Part shown: piece after piece, positions 46,436 to 54,427 of the stretch
How the letters are laid out: each line of letters starts with the position of its first letter
How positions within the stretch are numbered: position 1 is the first letter of the stretch
NCBI GenBank assembly: GCA_024711325.1
Contig: JANJTC010000005.1
Coordinates: 1,392,172 to 1,456,171 of the forward strand
Source of the DNA: Bacteriovoracaceae bacterium
GTDB taxonomy: Bacteria > Bdellovibrionota > Bacteriovoracia > Bacteriovoracales > Bacteriovoracaceae
Reading direction: 5' to 3'
Length of the DNA: 64,000 bases
Position numbers and translations under genes: made by a program
Notes under the pieces: model-generated
The model's database searches: none
What the model was told of the DNA's origin: nothing
Seen by the model: only the letters and a program-made list of their open reading frames with translations

Positions 46436-48197
46436 CTTATTTTTTCTGATCATTTTTGCATCTTTTACTTTGAATGCTCAGGATATCTCAGGGCCTATTG
46501 GAGATGCTTGGGACAATAAACATATTTTAAATATCAAAAAGAACGAAAAGCCTCTTTATCTATTGTCAGAGACCTTTTTAAGAGCTGAGAAAATTGTTAT
46601 TGATCGCACAATTTTTACAAATGGGTTTGGTCTTACGATTGAGGCCCGTGAACTGGTTATCTCTCCGAATGTTGCAATTAAGACCTTCGATCATGCGCAT
46701 TTTCCCCAGACCTATGTAGATACCACTCTAAAATACACAACCAAAGGTGGAGCTTGTTCTGTTTCCGGAACGGCCCCTTATGAAGTTGGAGCAGACGGGC
46801 CAGAAGGCCTCAAAGGGCTGGACGTTTCAGCTAGGCCTCATGACATTAAAATTTTTGCTACACTCATCAACGGAAAACTCAACATTACCGGAGATGGGCA
46901 GCAAGGTGGTAGAGGCGGCAAGGGCGCAATGGGTGGAAAAGGTCTTGATGGGTGCAAAGGAAAAAATGGTAAGGCCGATTGTTCAGGATTATTTGGAACC
47001 GGTGATGGCGATCCTCATCACGGGGAAAACGGAAAAAATGGTGCTCGCGGCGGATACGGCGGCAAGGGCGGAACAGGCGGACGTGGCGGAGAAAACGGCA
47101 CAATTATTTTGTCTTTTTTAAAACTTTCAACTCCCGATGAACTAAAACTCTCTTCCGAAGCGGGTAGAGGTGGAGAAGGCGGAGAGCCTGGAGAGAATGG
47201 ATTATCTGGCAAGGCAGGTCCAGGCGGTGATTCCGATAAAAAAGAATGTGGGTTCTGGCCAGACGAAGAAACAGTTAAAGCTCACGCTGGTGGCCCAGGT
47301 CTGGTTATTTCGCTATTAGAATCGGCCGAACAAAGAGAAAAAAGACGAGGCTTACCCGGAGAATCAGGTAAACAGTTAGAAAATGCCATCAAAGTAAATA
47401 GTTTTGAAGAGATAAAAGCAGAAAGAGATATGGTGATTGCAACTGTCATGGATTTTCACTTCGCGAGAGTTTTCTATCAGCTTATACAGCAATCAATCTT
47501 AATCGTGATGAATCAGGAAGAATCACTCTCAGATGCTTTTGAGTTTTCAGAAATCAATGAAGCAGCAAAAAGAAAACTCATCTCCGACTGGAAAGAGGGG
47601 TTCATTAAACCTCTGGAAAAAGAAATATCACTGAATGAGAATTTGCGGGAGCTATTAATATCTTCCAGAGAAATGGTTGCACTGTTGGAAACACTGACCA
47701 CGGATCAGAAAGAACTGGTTCGGGGCAAGATTGCAACGATACTTAAGAAACAGAGAAGCTCCTTGAATCAAAAAATTAAAAAAGTTGCGGCCTCTTGCCG
47801 CTCATTTATCAATATTGATTCATCTGATCTTGATAACAAAACCGAGTTGTTTACAATCCCGCTATGCTATGAACTCCAGCAGCTTACTAATAATCCAATG
47901 GCAAAACTTATTCTCTCAAAAAATATTGCATTCACAACTGGCGGGATCAGCAAGGATGATTACTCTTACGGTGAACTCAATTCTTCTTCCAGAACTCCGG
48001 GTTCAAGTTTTGAGGTTATTATCATCAACAACAGAAAGTTTGGTGCACAACATTTCAAAGACCTTTACACTTTGCAACAAAGAGAATCAGGAACCTTTGG
48101 CGCCTTAAGAACTCTATCCCCGCTTAATCCTGATAAAATTAATATTAATAATCTTGGTTCATATTCGAGACTCTTGCGAGAAGGAATGAAGAAATGA
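46428..48197 (+). CDS. Exported Gly-rich collagen-like protein
   Basis: The 589-residue protein has a signal peptide (LFFLIIFASFTLNAQ). Residues about 35-125 look beta-rich (EKIVIDRTIFTNGFGLTIEARELVIS). From about 154 to 278 a Gly-rich, Gly-x-y-like stretch recurs (GGRGGKGAMGGKGLDG, GARGGYGGKGGTGGRGG, GRGGEGGEPGENG). Such stretches occur in surface-exposed bristle or pilus-like proteins. The C-terminal 250 residues are helical and charged. It overlaps the next gene by 4 bases. I do not recognise a family. Confidence 0.82.
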   Translation: MNNLFFLIIFASFTLNAQDISGPIGDAWDNKHILNIKKNEKPLYLLSETFLRAEKIVIDRTIFTNGFGLTIEARELVISPNVAIKTFDHAHFPQTYVDTTLKYTTKGGACSVSGTAPYEVGADGPEGLKGLDVSARPHDIKIFATLINGKLNITGDGQQGGRGGKGAMGGKGLDGCKGKNGKADCSGLFGTGDGDPHHGENGKNGARGGYGGKGGTGGRGGENGTIILSFLKLSTPDELKLSSEAGRGGEGGEPGENGLSGKAGPGGDSDKKECGFWPDEETVKAHAGGPGLVISLLESAEQREKRRGLPGESGKQLENAIKVNSFEEIKAERDMVIATVMDFHFARVFYQLIQQSILIVMNQEESLSDAFEFSEINEAAKRKLISDWKEGFIKPLEKEISLNENLRELLISSREMVALLETLTTDQKELVRGKIATILKKQRSSLNQKIKKVAASCRSFINIDSSDLDNKTELFTIPLCYELQQLTNNPMAKLILSKNIAFTTGGISKDDYSYGELNSSSRTPGSSFEVIIINNRKFGAQHFKDLYTLQQRESGTFGALRTLSPLNPDKININNLGSYSRLLREGMKK

Positions 48198-49498
48198 ATT
48201 TCATCCTCGCAGTAGTCCTTTTATTAACTTCTATTTCGGGGTTTGCCCAGCAGACTCCCAAAGATCTTCTCGCCATTTTCAGGAAAGATTATTTACCGAC
48301 TATTACTAAAAGGCATGAGCTATTTCTTCTTGAGTATAATAAAGCGAGACTCATCGACTACATTACACTTTACAAGCATAATACAGAAAAAATCAATTCT
48401 ATCACTGCACGCTATGAGACGTTGATAAACGACTGGCGCCCGATGGTGAAATCTGGCCTCAATCATTCATCTGATCTCCCTCTTCTTGCCTCCATGAAAC
48501 AAGAGGCAGGGAATTTACGAAGAGAATTAGAAGAGGCAACACTAGTTATTGCCTCCATAACAGAATCTCTTCCCAATGCCTGTAATCCTGATGAAATAAT
48601 TTCCTGGATGAATGAGAAATTTCTTCCAACCCGTATTTATCAGGTTCCTCATTATCAATTTACGGGAGATGGTGCTGATCATAACTTAAATCTTACTTTT
48701 CAGATGAACTATAGCACATCCTTTGGCGGAAATTCATCTTCTTCCGGACACGCTGGAAACAATCAAACCGGGATGGCGCAAATTGGTGATGGCAGTAAAG
48801 AGGCAACGGCTTTTGCGGCCGCTGGGATGATTGCAGGAATTGCGATTGGAAGTTTAGTGGGGCCGGCGGGATCTGCAGCGGGCGCTAAGATAGGTGGTTA
48901 TATCGGTTTAGCAGTTGGTACAGCAGTTGGAAGCATATTGTCCTCTGCAAAAAAAATGAAAGAAGCTAATAAAACCTATAATGAGCTGAAAAATACTTTT
49001 CACGACATCAATAAAACACTTGAGGCCGCTCATCAGGAACTTGATAAAGACCATCATGAAATGGTCCAGAGACTTTGCAGGACTGTTTTCGACATGAATG
49101 CCAAGTTAGTCTTTCCAGAAACCAATAAAAGAGCAAAAGCAGTTCTTACCATGATCAATGCTGAAACCCTTTCCATGGAAAGAGAATGGGCAGATATTAA
49201 AAACTTTCATAAAGAGCGCCTTCAGAATCATCAGATGTTTCTGGATCTGGTGGTCGAGGGATATCAGCTGAACTTTGAAAAGAAACTTGAAACTCTTGAA
49301 GAGGATCATTATACGTTAAATGAAAAGTTGAAGAAGGAATATGTAACAAAGATTGTACCTGTTCTAAAAAAATCAGACGCTGAAGAGCTGATTGATTTAC
49401 AGATTCTGGGAGATGCTCAGTATAATCATCCGGATTATCAGAACTATGCCTGGAAGGCGATCAATGAGAAAATCAATGAAAAGCTTGGGATCAAATGA
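48194..49498 (+). CDS. Exported glycine-zipper protein
   Basis: The 434-residue protein has a signal peptide (ILAVVLLLTSISGFAQ). Residues about 60-130 and 260-400 are long charged helices. Residues about 207-255 form a Gly/Ala-rich hydrophobic zipper (AAAGMIAGIAIGSLVGPAGS, AKIGGYIGLAVGTAVGSIL), the kind that inserts into membranes in pore-forming or channel proteins. Overlaps of 4 bases join it to both neighbours. A membrane-perforating or channel role for the system is inferred. Confidence 0.8.
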   Translation: MNFILAVVLLLTSISGFAQQTPKDLLAIFRKDYLPTITKRHELFLLEYNKARLIDYITLYKHNTEKINSITARYETLINDWRPMVKSGLNHSSDLPLLASMKQEAGNLRRELEEATLVIASITESLPNACNPDEIISWMNEKFLPTRIYQVPHYQFTGDGADHNLNLTFQMNYSTSFGGNSSSSGHAGNNQTGMAQIGDGSKEATAFAAAGMIAGIAIGSLVGPAGSAAGAKIGGYIGLAVGTAVGSILSSAKKMKEANKTYNELKNTFHDINKTLEAAHQELDKDHHEMVQRLCRTVFDMNAKLVFPETNKRAKAVLTMINAETLSMEREWADIKNFHKERLQNHQMFLDLVVEGYQLNFEKKLETLEEDHYTLNEKLKKEYVTKIVPVLKKSDAEELIDLQILGDAQYNHPDYQNYAWKAINEKINEKLGIK

Positions 49499-50337
49499 AA
49501 CTAATATTCTTTATCTTTATGCTTTGTCCCGGACTAGCTCTTGCGACGACTTTGCATCTGTCTGAAATTCTGAAAAAGGGTTATCATTTTTCTGAAGTCC
49601 GATACGCGGCTTTTGATGAACCCGAAAGTGCCAAAGGTAAAGAAACGGAAGAATACCTGGCGATGATTCAAAAGACTGCCAGTGAACAAGTTGAAAAGAA
49701 CTACGTGCTTCTACGGGAACTTGATGTTGATGTAAATGTCAAAGCTGTTTCATCCGAAGCCTCTTCTGAGATCGTTGAAGGAAAGTCAAACTTACTGCAT
49801 TTTTCAAAATTAAAGTCTTGCGGCAAAAAATCCCTGACACTACTTAAAGCCCAAATGTTTCATGCGTCCATGAACCAACTTGAATTAAAACTTCAGACAG
49901 AAGCACTTCTGGCCGAAGAAAGAGGAATTATAGAGGGTCTTCAGTTGGGTATCATCTGCGGAATTTACATGGGAAGCTTTGGCGATCTCATGAAAGAAAA
50001 TCCGGTAGAAGAATTTAAATTATCATCTTTCATTGCAAAGGAATCAGAGAAGTCCATTTTGAAACTTTTAAAAATCCTGAAGTTTCAGAAAAGCGCTGAT
50101 AGTTTAGTCAGTATCAAGTTCTTTCGGTATTTGAAATCCACTTTCCTTATCAATTCCTATAAAGGAATGAATATTTCTGAGATTAAACTTCAGCAAGTGA
50201 AAGATCTGTTTAAAGAGATCTATCTCACTGACTCAAAAGAATCACTCCAGGACGGAAGCATAATTGAAGTTAATTATAGTGAACAAAGAGCGGAGCTTGA
50301 GAGACTTTTCCAAAAGGTGGAAAATGAAATTAACTAA
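49495..50337 (+). CDS. Exported helical protein of the toxin operon
   Basis: A 280-residue protein with a signal peptide (IFFIFMLCPGLALA) and a mature part dominated by charged helices. Two Cys (LKSCGKKS and GIICGIYMG) could pair. No family is recognised. Overlaps the glycine-zipper gene by 4 bases and the toxin gene by 14 bases. Confidence 0.78.
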   Translation: MKLIFFIFMLCPGLALATTLHLSEILKKGYHFSEVRYAAFDEPESAKGKETEEYLAMIQKTASEQVEKNYVLLRELDVDVNVKAVSSEASSEIVEGKSNLLHFSKLKSCGKKSLTLLKAQMFHASMNQLELKLQTEALLAEERGIIEGLQLGIICGIYMGSFGDLMKENPVEEFKLSSFIAKESEKSILKLLKILKFQKSADSLVSIKFFRYLKSTFLINSYKGMNISEIKLQQVKDLFKEIYLTDSKESLQDGSIIEVNYSEQRAELERLFQKVENEIN

Positions 50338-52291
50338 TCTCTTGGCCCTTACAGCTACTCTCTTTACCCTTCATACCCATGCACAAATGCATATTGCGTT
50401 TGAATATCAAATGGGGACAATGACTGGTCATCAACCAGGGCCATGGACTAAATTTGAGAATCCTGCCATTCAGAGTTTCTGGATCAACGGGCAGAGAGGA
50501 TACGTTCTTAATCAACAGGAAGCTGAGTCTGTTAAACATTACCTGAATGAGGCCGCTGCTTATCGCAATATCAACACTGATGTAAAACTAGAAGTGGAGA
50601 AAATAATTCAATATTTTTCCGCTGATAACAATCAAAGAGAAAAAATTAAGGATTTTATCCCTGCCGATCTTAGACCTCTTCCGTTACCTAAGGGTGTGAA
50701 TGCTGACAATGTTAATAATGCTCTAGACCCTATGTGGAAGACTGTAAACGATGACAACCTGAAAGGGGCATCTGAAGCACTCGAAGATGTCCGGGAGCGT
50801 ATGAAGAAGCTCTCAGAGGCGGAACGAAGTTATACAGAGAGTGAGCTCAATCGACTTTTTACCTATCCATCAGGCCAATTAAAAAATCTGCCGCATCTCC
50901 CGACGAATCCAGTCCATTTTAATGCGCCTGTAACATCTTTAAAAATTAAACCTTTTGTTCGTGCCCTGAATGATCTCCAGGTCAATGAAGCTGAATTAAG
51001 AAAAGAATTGGCGCCTAAAAGCGGTATCGGTGCAAGGGTTCAGAAAGAAGTCCTTAAAATTGAAAGCGGTAAAATAAAGCGTGCCCTAAAAATTGAGGAA
51101 TTTAAATCTCATTACTTTAATACCCCGACCGATTTTCCACGAGAGGTATCAGCCACTCTGGAAAACAGTGCAGACAAAACCGGACTTCTTAACGAGGCCG
51201 AAAGAATTATTCAACAAAATCCACGCATACATCCTTCAATTTCTGAAGGTCACGAGACTCCGGATGAAACTCTTATGCACCATACAGCAGAGCTTTCATC
51301 GTGCCTTGCAAGAGGTGTGAGCTGCGGAACTCCGAGAGATATCCCGGGTGCTGGAAAAGATATTCAGGAAGTTCATAAAAAGATCTCAAAACTTTATGAA
51401 ACACATTCTCGTTCGGAAAAAATCTCTGACCCTGCAATAAAAAATCTCTCACAGAATCTTGTGAATCATGGGCATAATAAAGTTCTTAGCGATGCAGGGG
51501 ATTCTCAGTTTTATGTTGATCTTGCCACTTCAGTAACAGACATAGGTCTGGGATTTGTACCGGTAGTTGGAACAGCTAAAGATTTTATTGAATTTGTTAC
51601 CGGAAAATCTCTCCTGACCGGTGAGAGTCTGGATGTCACATCCAGAGCGATCATGGCCACCGCGGTGGTGATTGATCTGGCCTCATTTGGAACCGGCGGG
51701 CGTTTGACCAAAGTGGCGTTAGAAGGCGCCGTAAATTCTTTCAGAACATTTGCTCAGTCAAGATCCGGCGTCCAGATTGGTAAACACTGGGATGATGTGG
51801 AAGCTTTCACTCAGGAAGTTTTTGAGCGGGTGGAGCATTATAAATTTGATAATCCTGTTGTGGCCAAAGGTTATGCTAAACTTCATGAAGGGCTAAAAAC
51901 TCTTCCATCAAAATTCAAAATTTATGATGTTAAAGAAGGTGTGAGTAATGGGAAGATTGCAGTCGTTGGAAGAAAAATGGTCGGTGGTGTGAATGACGTA
52001 GCTGACCATCTGAAAAAACATCTAGTCGAGGTTGAAACTTTTAGATGGAGCGATGATGCTAAAGAAAATTGGAAAGAGGTTAAGAAACTATATCAAAATG
52101 AACGTATTCCCTACGAAAAGGTTATTGATACTTTAGGTTATAGAGAGAACAAGGAATGGGCTGAGAGAATTGTACGCGAAGGTTATACCATTTTTGATAT
52201 CCGTGACCCATTAGGTGCCAATGTGACTGAAGGGTTTAGTGCTTTTTACGATATTGAAAATATAATTATTTGGGGCAGACTCAATCCATGA
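50324..52291 (+). CDS. Exported polymorphic toxin candidate with pre-toxin TG motif
   Basis: A 655-residue protein. The signal peptide is residues 1-21 (LLALTATLFTLHTHAQ). Residues 25-400 form a helical region without known domain. At about 408-437 lies a pre-toxin TG-like motif: LGFVPVVGTAKDFIEFVTG followed by KSLLTGE. The C-terminal 120 residues (GKIAVVGRKM..., W at about 575, EWAERIVREGYTIFDIRDP, and FYDIENIII) resemble domains found at the end of polymorphic toxins, which end with GYTxxDI and FYxxE motifs. The start at 50324 has AGGTGG upstream; the frame opens 60 bases earlier. Two immunity-like genes follow directly. Confidence 0.72.
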   Translation: MKLTNLLALTATLFTLHTHAQMHIAFEYQMGTMTGHQPGPWTKFENPAIQSFWINGQRGYVLNQQEAESVKHYLNEAAAYRNINTDVKLEVEKIIQYFSADNNQREKIKDFIPADLRPLPLPKGVNADNVNNALDPMWKTVNDDNLKGASEALEDVRERMKKLSEAERSYTESELNRLFTYPSGQLKNLPHLPTNPVHFNAPVTSLKIKPFVRALNDLQVNEAELRKELAPKSGIGARVQKEVLKIESGKIKRALKIEEFKSHYFNTPTDFPREVSATLENSADKTGLLNEAERIIQQNPRIHPSISEGHETPDETLMHHTAELSSCLARGVSCGTPRDIPGAGKDIQEVHKKISKLYETHSRSEKISDPAIKNLSQNLVNHGHNKVLSDAGDSQFYVDLATSVTDIGLGFVPVVGTAKDFIEFVTGKSLLTGESLDVTSRAIMATAVVIDLASFGTGGRLTKVALEGAVNSFRTFAQSRSGVQIGKHWDDVEAFTQEVFERVEHYKFDNPVVAKGYAKLHEGLKTLPSKFKIYDVKEGVSNGKIAVVGRKMVGGVNDVADHLKKHLVEVETFRWSDDAKENWKEVKKLYQNERIPYEKVIDTLGYRENKEWAERIVREGYTIFDIRDPLGANVTEGFSAFYDIENIIIWGRLNP

Positions 52292-52305
52292 CAAGAGGTG
52301 AATAT

Positions 52306-52734
52306 ATGAATGAAGCGATCTTCCCGGATCCAAAAATTTCCCGCCTTATCTTAGAGCACCTGGATGGTTTTCTAGGTCTGAAACAAATTTCAATAGATTT
52401 AGGACTAGATCCCACTTTCAATTATAAGTATTGCAAATTTAAGTTTCAAGTTCAGAAGACTACATTACGACTAAGTTTAGTGGAGCGAACAAAAAGCAAT
52501 ATCTATGGATTAACTTTTCTCATCGTGAGAGGAAAATACCAGCACTTTTCCTTTGATGATTATTTGGAATTTATTAATAGCTCTGAATTAATAAAAATCG
52601 AGAATGATCCAGCTTTAGATAATTATGCTAGTATTGAGGCGCAATTATTCCTTTTTAAAAAATATCTCGAGACGAACCTTAAAAAAATATTCACAGAGAA
52701 TGATTGGATAGAAGTTCCTTTCGATCGTGATTAA
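52306..52734 (+). CDS. Immunity-protein candidate, copy 1
   Basis: A cytosolic, acidic 142-residue protein. The ATG at 52306 is preceded by AAGAGGTG and matches the start of the second copy. Sequence: PDPKISRLILEHLDGFLG, LRLSLVERTKSN, and a closing DPALDNYASIEAQ. It has no signal peptide and no recognised domain. Position directly after the toxin gene, small size and acidic charge are the classic marks of an immunity gene. An alternative ATG at 52288 overlaps the toxin stop by 4 bases. Confidence 0.7.
   Translation: MNEAIFPDPKISRLILEHLDGFLGLKQISIDLGLDPTFNYKYCKFKFQVQKTTLRLSLVERTKSNIYGLTFLIVRGKYQHFSFDDYLEFINSSELIKIENDPALDNYASIEAQLFLFKKYLETNLKKIFTENDWIEVPFDRD
52321..52392 (+). repeat. 72-base identical direct repeat, copy 1
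   Basis: Identical by eye to 52767-52838. It covers codons 6-29 of each immunity-like gene. Confidence 0.85.
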
Positions 52735-52751
52735 GTAAAGTGGATCAATTA

Positions 52752-53180
52752 ATGAATGAAGTAAACTTCCCGGATCCAAAAATTTCCCGCCTTATCTTAG
52801 AGCACCTGGATGGTTTTCTAGGTCTGAAACAAATTTCAGTAAATTTAGATATAGATCCGACTTTCAATATCAAATATTGCAAATTTGAGTTTCAGGTTCA
52901 GATGACAACATTAAGACTAAGTTTAGTGGAGCGAACCAAAAGCAATGTTTATGGATTAGTTTTTCTCATTGTAAGGGGAAAATACCAACACATTTCCTTT
53001 GATGACTATTTGAAATATATCAACAGCTCTGAATTAATAAAGATCAAGAATGATCCAGCTTTAGATAATTATGCCAGTATTGAGGCCCAAGTATTGCTTT
53101 TTAAAAAATATCTCGAGACGGACCTTAAAAAAATATTCACAGAGAATGATTGGATAGAAGTTCCTTTTTATCGGGACTAG
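52752..53180 (+). CDS. Immunity-protein candidate, copy 2
   Basis: A 142-residue paralogue of the preceding gene, near-identical in sequence. A 72-base block at the 5' end is identical between the two (52321-52392 and 52767-52838), which indicates recent duplication or gene conversion. Differences cluster in the middle (LGLDPTFNYKY against LDIDPTFNIKY) and near the end. The ATG at 52752 matches the first copy; a GTG at 52740 is an alternative. Confidence 0.7.
   Translation: MNEVNFPDPKISRLILEHLDGFLGLKQISVNLDIDPTFNIKYCKFEFQVQMTTLRLSLVERTKSNVYGLVFLIVRGKYQHISFDDYLKYINSSELIKIKNDPALDNYASIEAQVLLFKKYLETDLKKIFTENDWIEVPFYRD
52767..52838 (+). repeat. 72-base identical direct repeat, copy 2
   Basis: The second copy of the block at 52321-52392, spaced 446 bases away. 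Confidence 0.85.
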
Positions 53181-53194
53181 AAACCTTTTCGGAG

Positions 53195-53803
53195 CTAGAA
53201 CTCAGATCTTACTCCCAGCAGTAGGTTGGTATAGCTAAGCTCATCTTTTTGAAAAGCATATGTTTTAAAATGTCTGATACCTAGGGCCGCCTTATAAGTT
53301 TTAGTCACAGGAATCAGGAATTCTCCTCCCCAGGAAAAAAGCGAAGAGCTTTTACTCAACTCTGAATTGTAGGCCACACCGGCGCCACCAACTAATGACA
53401 TCTCAAAAGGTGTCTGGATTTTATTCAGAAGATTCAGATGCCCTTTGATGAGATGGAACCGTGCTGTGAGCTGACCGAACCAGTCAGGTGTGTAGCTTGT
53501 TACCTTGATATCCCCCGAAGCCTGAAGACGTTTCAGATAATCCTTATCTTCTGTTTTATTGACTGTTATTTCTGCCCCGAATGACCATAGAGGTGAGGCC
53601 ACATAGTCCAAAAGACCTGATAACGAATAGACGTTTTCGCTGGCATTATCAAGCGCCACTCCACCATCTACGCCCCATTCGAAATGCGGTTTCATTTCCC
53701 GCTCTTCTATCAAAAGCAGTTTTCCGTAGTCCGCGCCAGGCGGTGTATCGGCAACAGCAAGGGTAGAAGTGATGATAAGAAGAAGTGTAAAAAGTTTAGA
53801 CAT
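53195..53803 (-). CDS. Outer-membrane beta-barrel protein
   Basis: A 202-residue protein with a signal peptide (LLLIITSTLAVA). The mature part is a series of amphipathic strands (WGVDGGVALDN, SPLWSFGAEITVN, GQLTARFHLI, EMSLVGGAGVAYN, LFSWGGEFLIP, YKAALGIRHFKTYAF, TNLLLGVRSEF) and ends in Phe, the standard BamA-recognised end. It resembles small barrels found in Myxococcus and Bdellovibrio. It is convergent to the immunity genes and divergent from the TPR operon. Confidence 0.85.
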   Translation of the reverse strand: MSKLFTLLLIITSTLAVADTPPGADYGKLLLIEEREMKPHFEWGVDGGVALDNASENVYSLSGLLDYVASPLWSFGAEITVNKTEDKDYLKRLQASGDIKVTSYTPDWFGQLTARFHLIKGHLNLLNKIQTPFEMSLVGGAGVAYNSELSKSSSLFSWGGEFLIPVTKTYKAALGIRHFKTYAFQKDELSYTNLLLGVRSEF

Positions 53804-53899
53804 TTTGATCCTCGATCTACAATTTTATACGGAAAGTCCTCCTCTAAACAAGTGTTTATAGGGGCAATTCAGGCATTCATTTTGCTTATTCTTCTCGAT

Positions 53900-54427
53900 A
53901 TGAAGATCTTTTTCCTTATAAACCTCATTCTATGGTGCTTTTCATCCATGGCCCAATCGCCGATGGAAACCATTGCGGCCATGAACAGAACTCACCCTTC
54001 ATTTTCGGATGCCGTTATTGATCTTCAATCCAGTTTTCTTAAGGAAAGAAAGTGGGAAAATGTCATGGGGATCGGCCAGGTCTTCAGATCTCAGTTAGCG
54101 ACATCCAAAGGGAGCTTCAGAGTAGAAGCCTTTCTTATGGAAGCTTATGGGCTTATTCAGTACTGTCGTTACAAGGATGCCAAGGCGGTACTCCGCCAGG
54201 CGAAGTATTTTGCGGAAAAATATCAGAACTTGAATGATCTTCCTAAAATTGAAAAGGCAATGGAACTGGAGCAACTCGGTCAGTACTATAGAAATGTGAA
54301 TTTCATCAATCCTCCCCAAAGAGAATTTTCCGAAAACCAGATAGAGTGGAAAATTGATGCTGAAAAAGAATCCCTGCTTTATATTTTGAACCAGGTCATC
54401 GTAAAAACGGAAAACCTATGCCGTTAA
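53900..54427 (+). CDS. Small exported helical-repeat protein
   Basis: A 175-residue protein with a signal peptide (FFLINLILWCFSSMAQ) and a TPR-like helical middle (YGLIQYCRYKDAKAVLRQAKYFAEKY). The ATG at 53900 was chosen because the signal peptide starts there; upstream codons run through a non-coding region. It overlaps the TPR gene by 10 bases. Confidence 0.75.
   Translation: MKIFFLINLILWCFSSMAQSPMETIAAMNRTHPSFSDAVIDLQSSFLKERKWENVMGIGQVFRSQLATSKGSFRVEAFLMEAYGLIQYCRYKDAKAVLRQAKYFAEKYQNLNDLPKIEKAMELEQLGQYYRNVNFINPPQREFSENQIEWKIDAEKESLLYILNQVIVKTENLCR

Noticed and set aside
46885-47212. Minus-strand Pro/Arg-rich frames
   Set aside because: They are the antisense shadows of the Gly-rich repeat region.
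52270-52305. Earlier start for the first immunity-like gene
   Set aside because: The later ATG matches the paralogue's start and has its own ribosome site; the ATG at 52288 remains possible.
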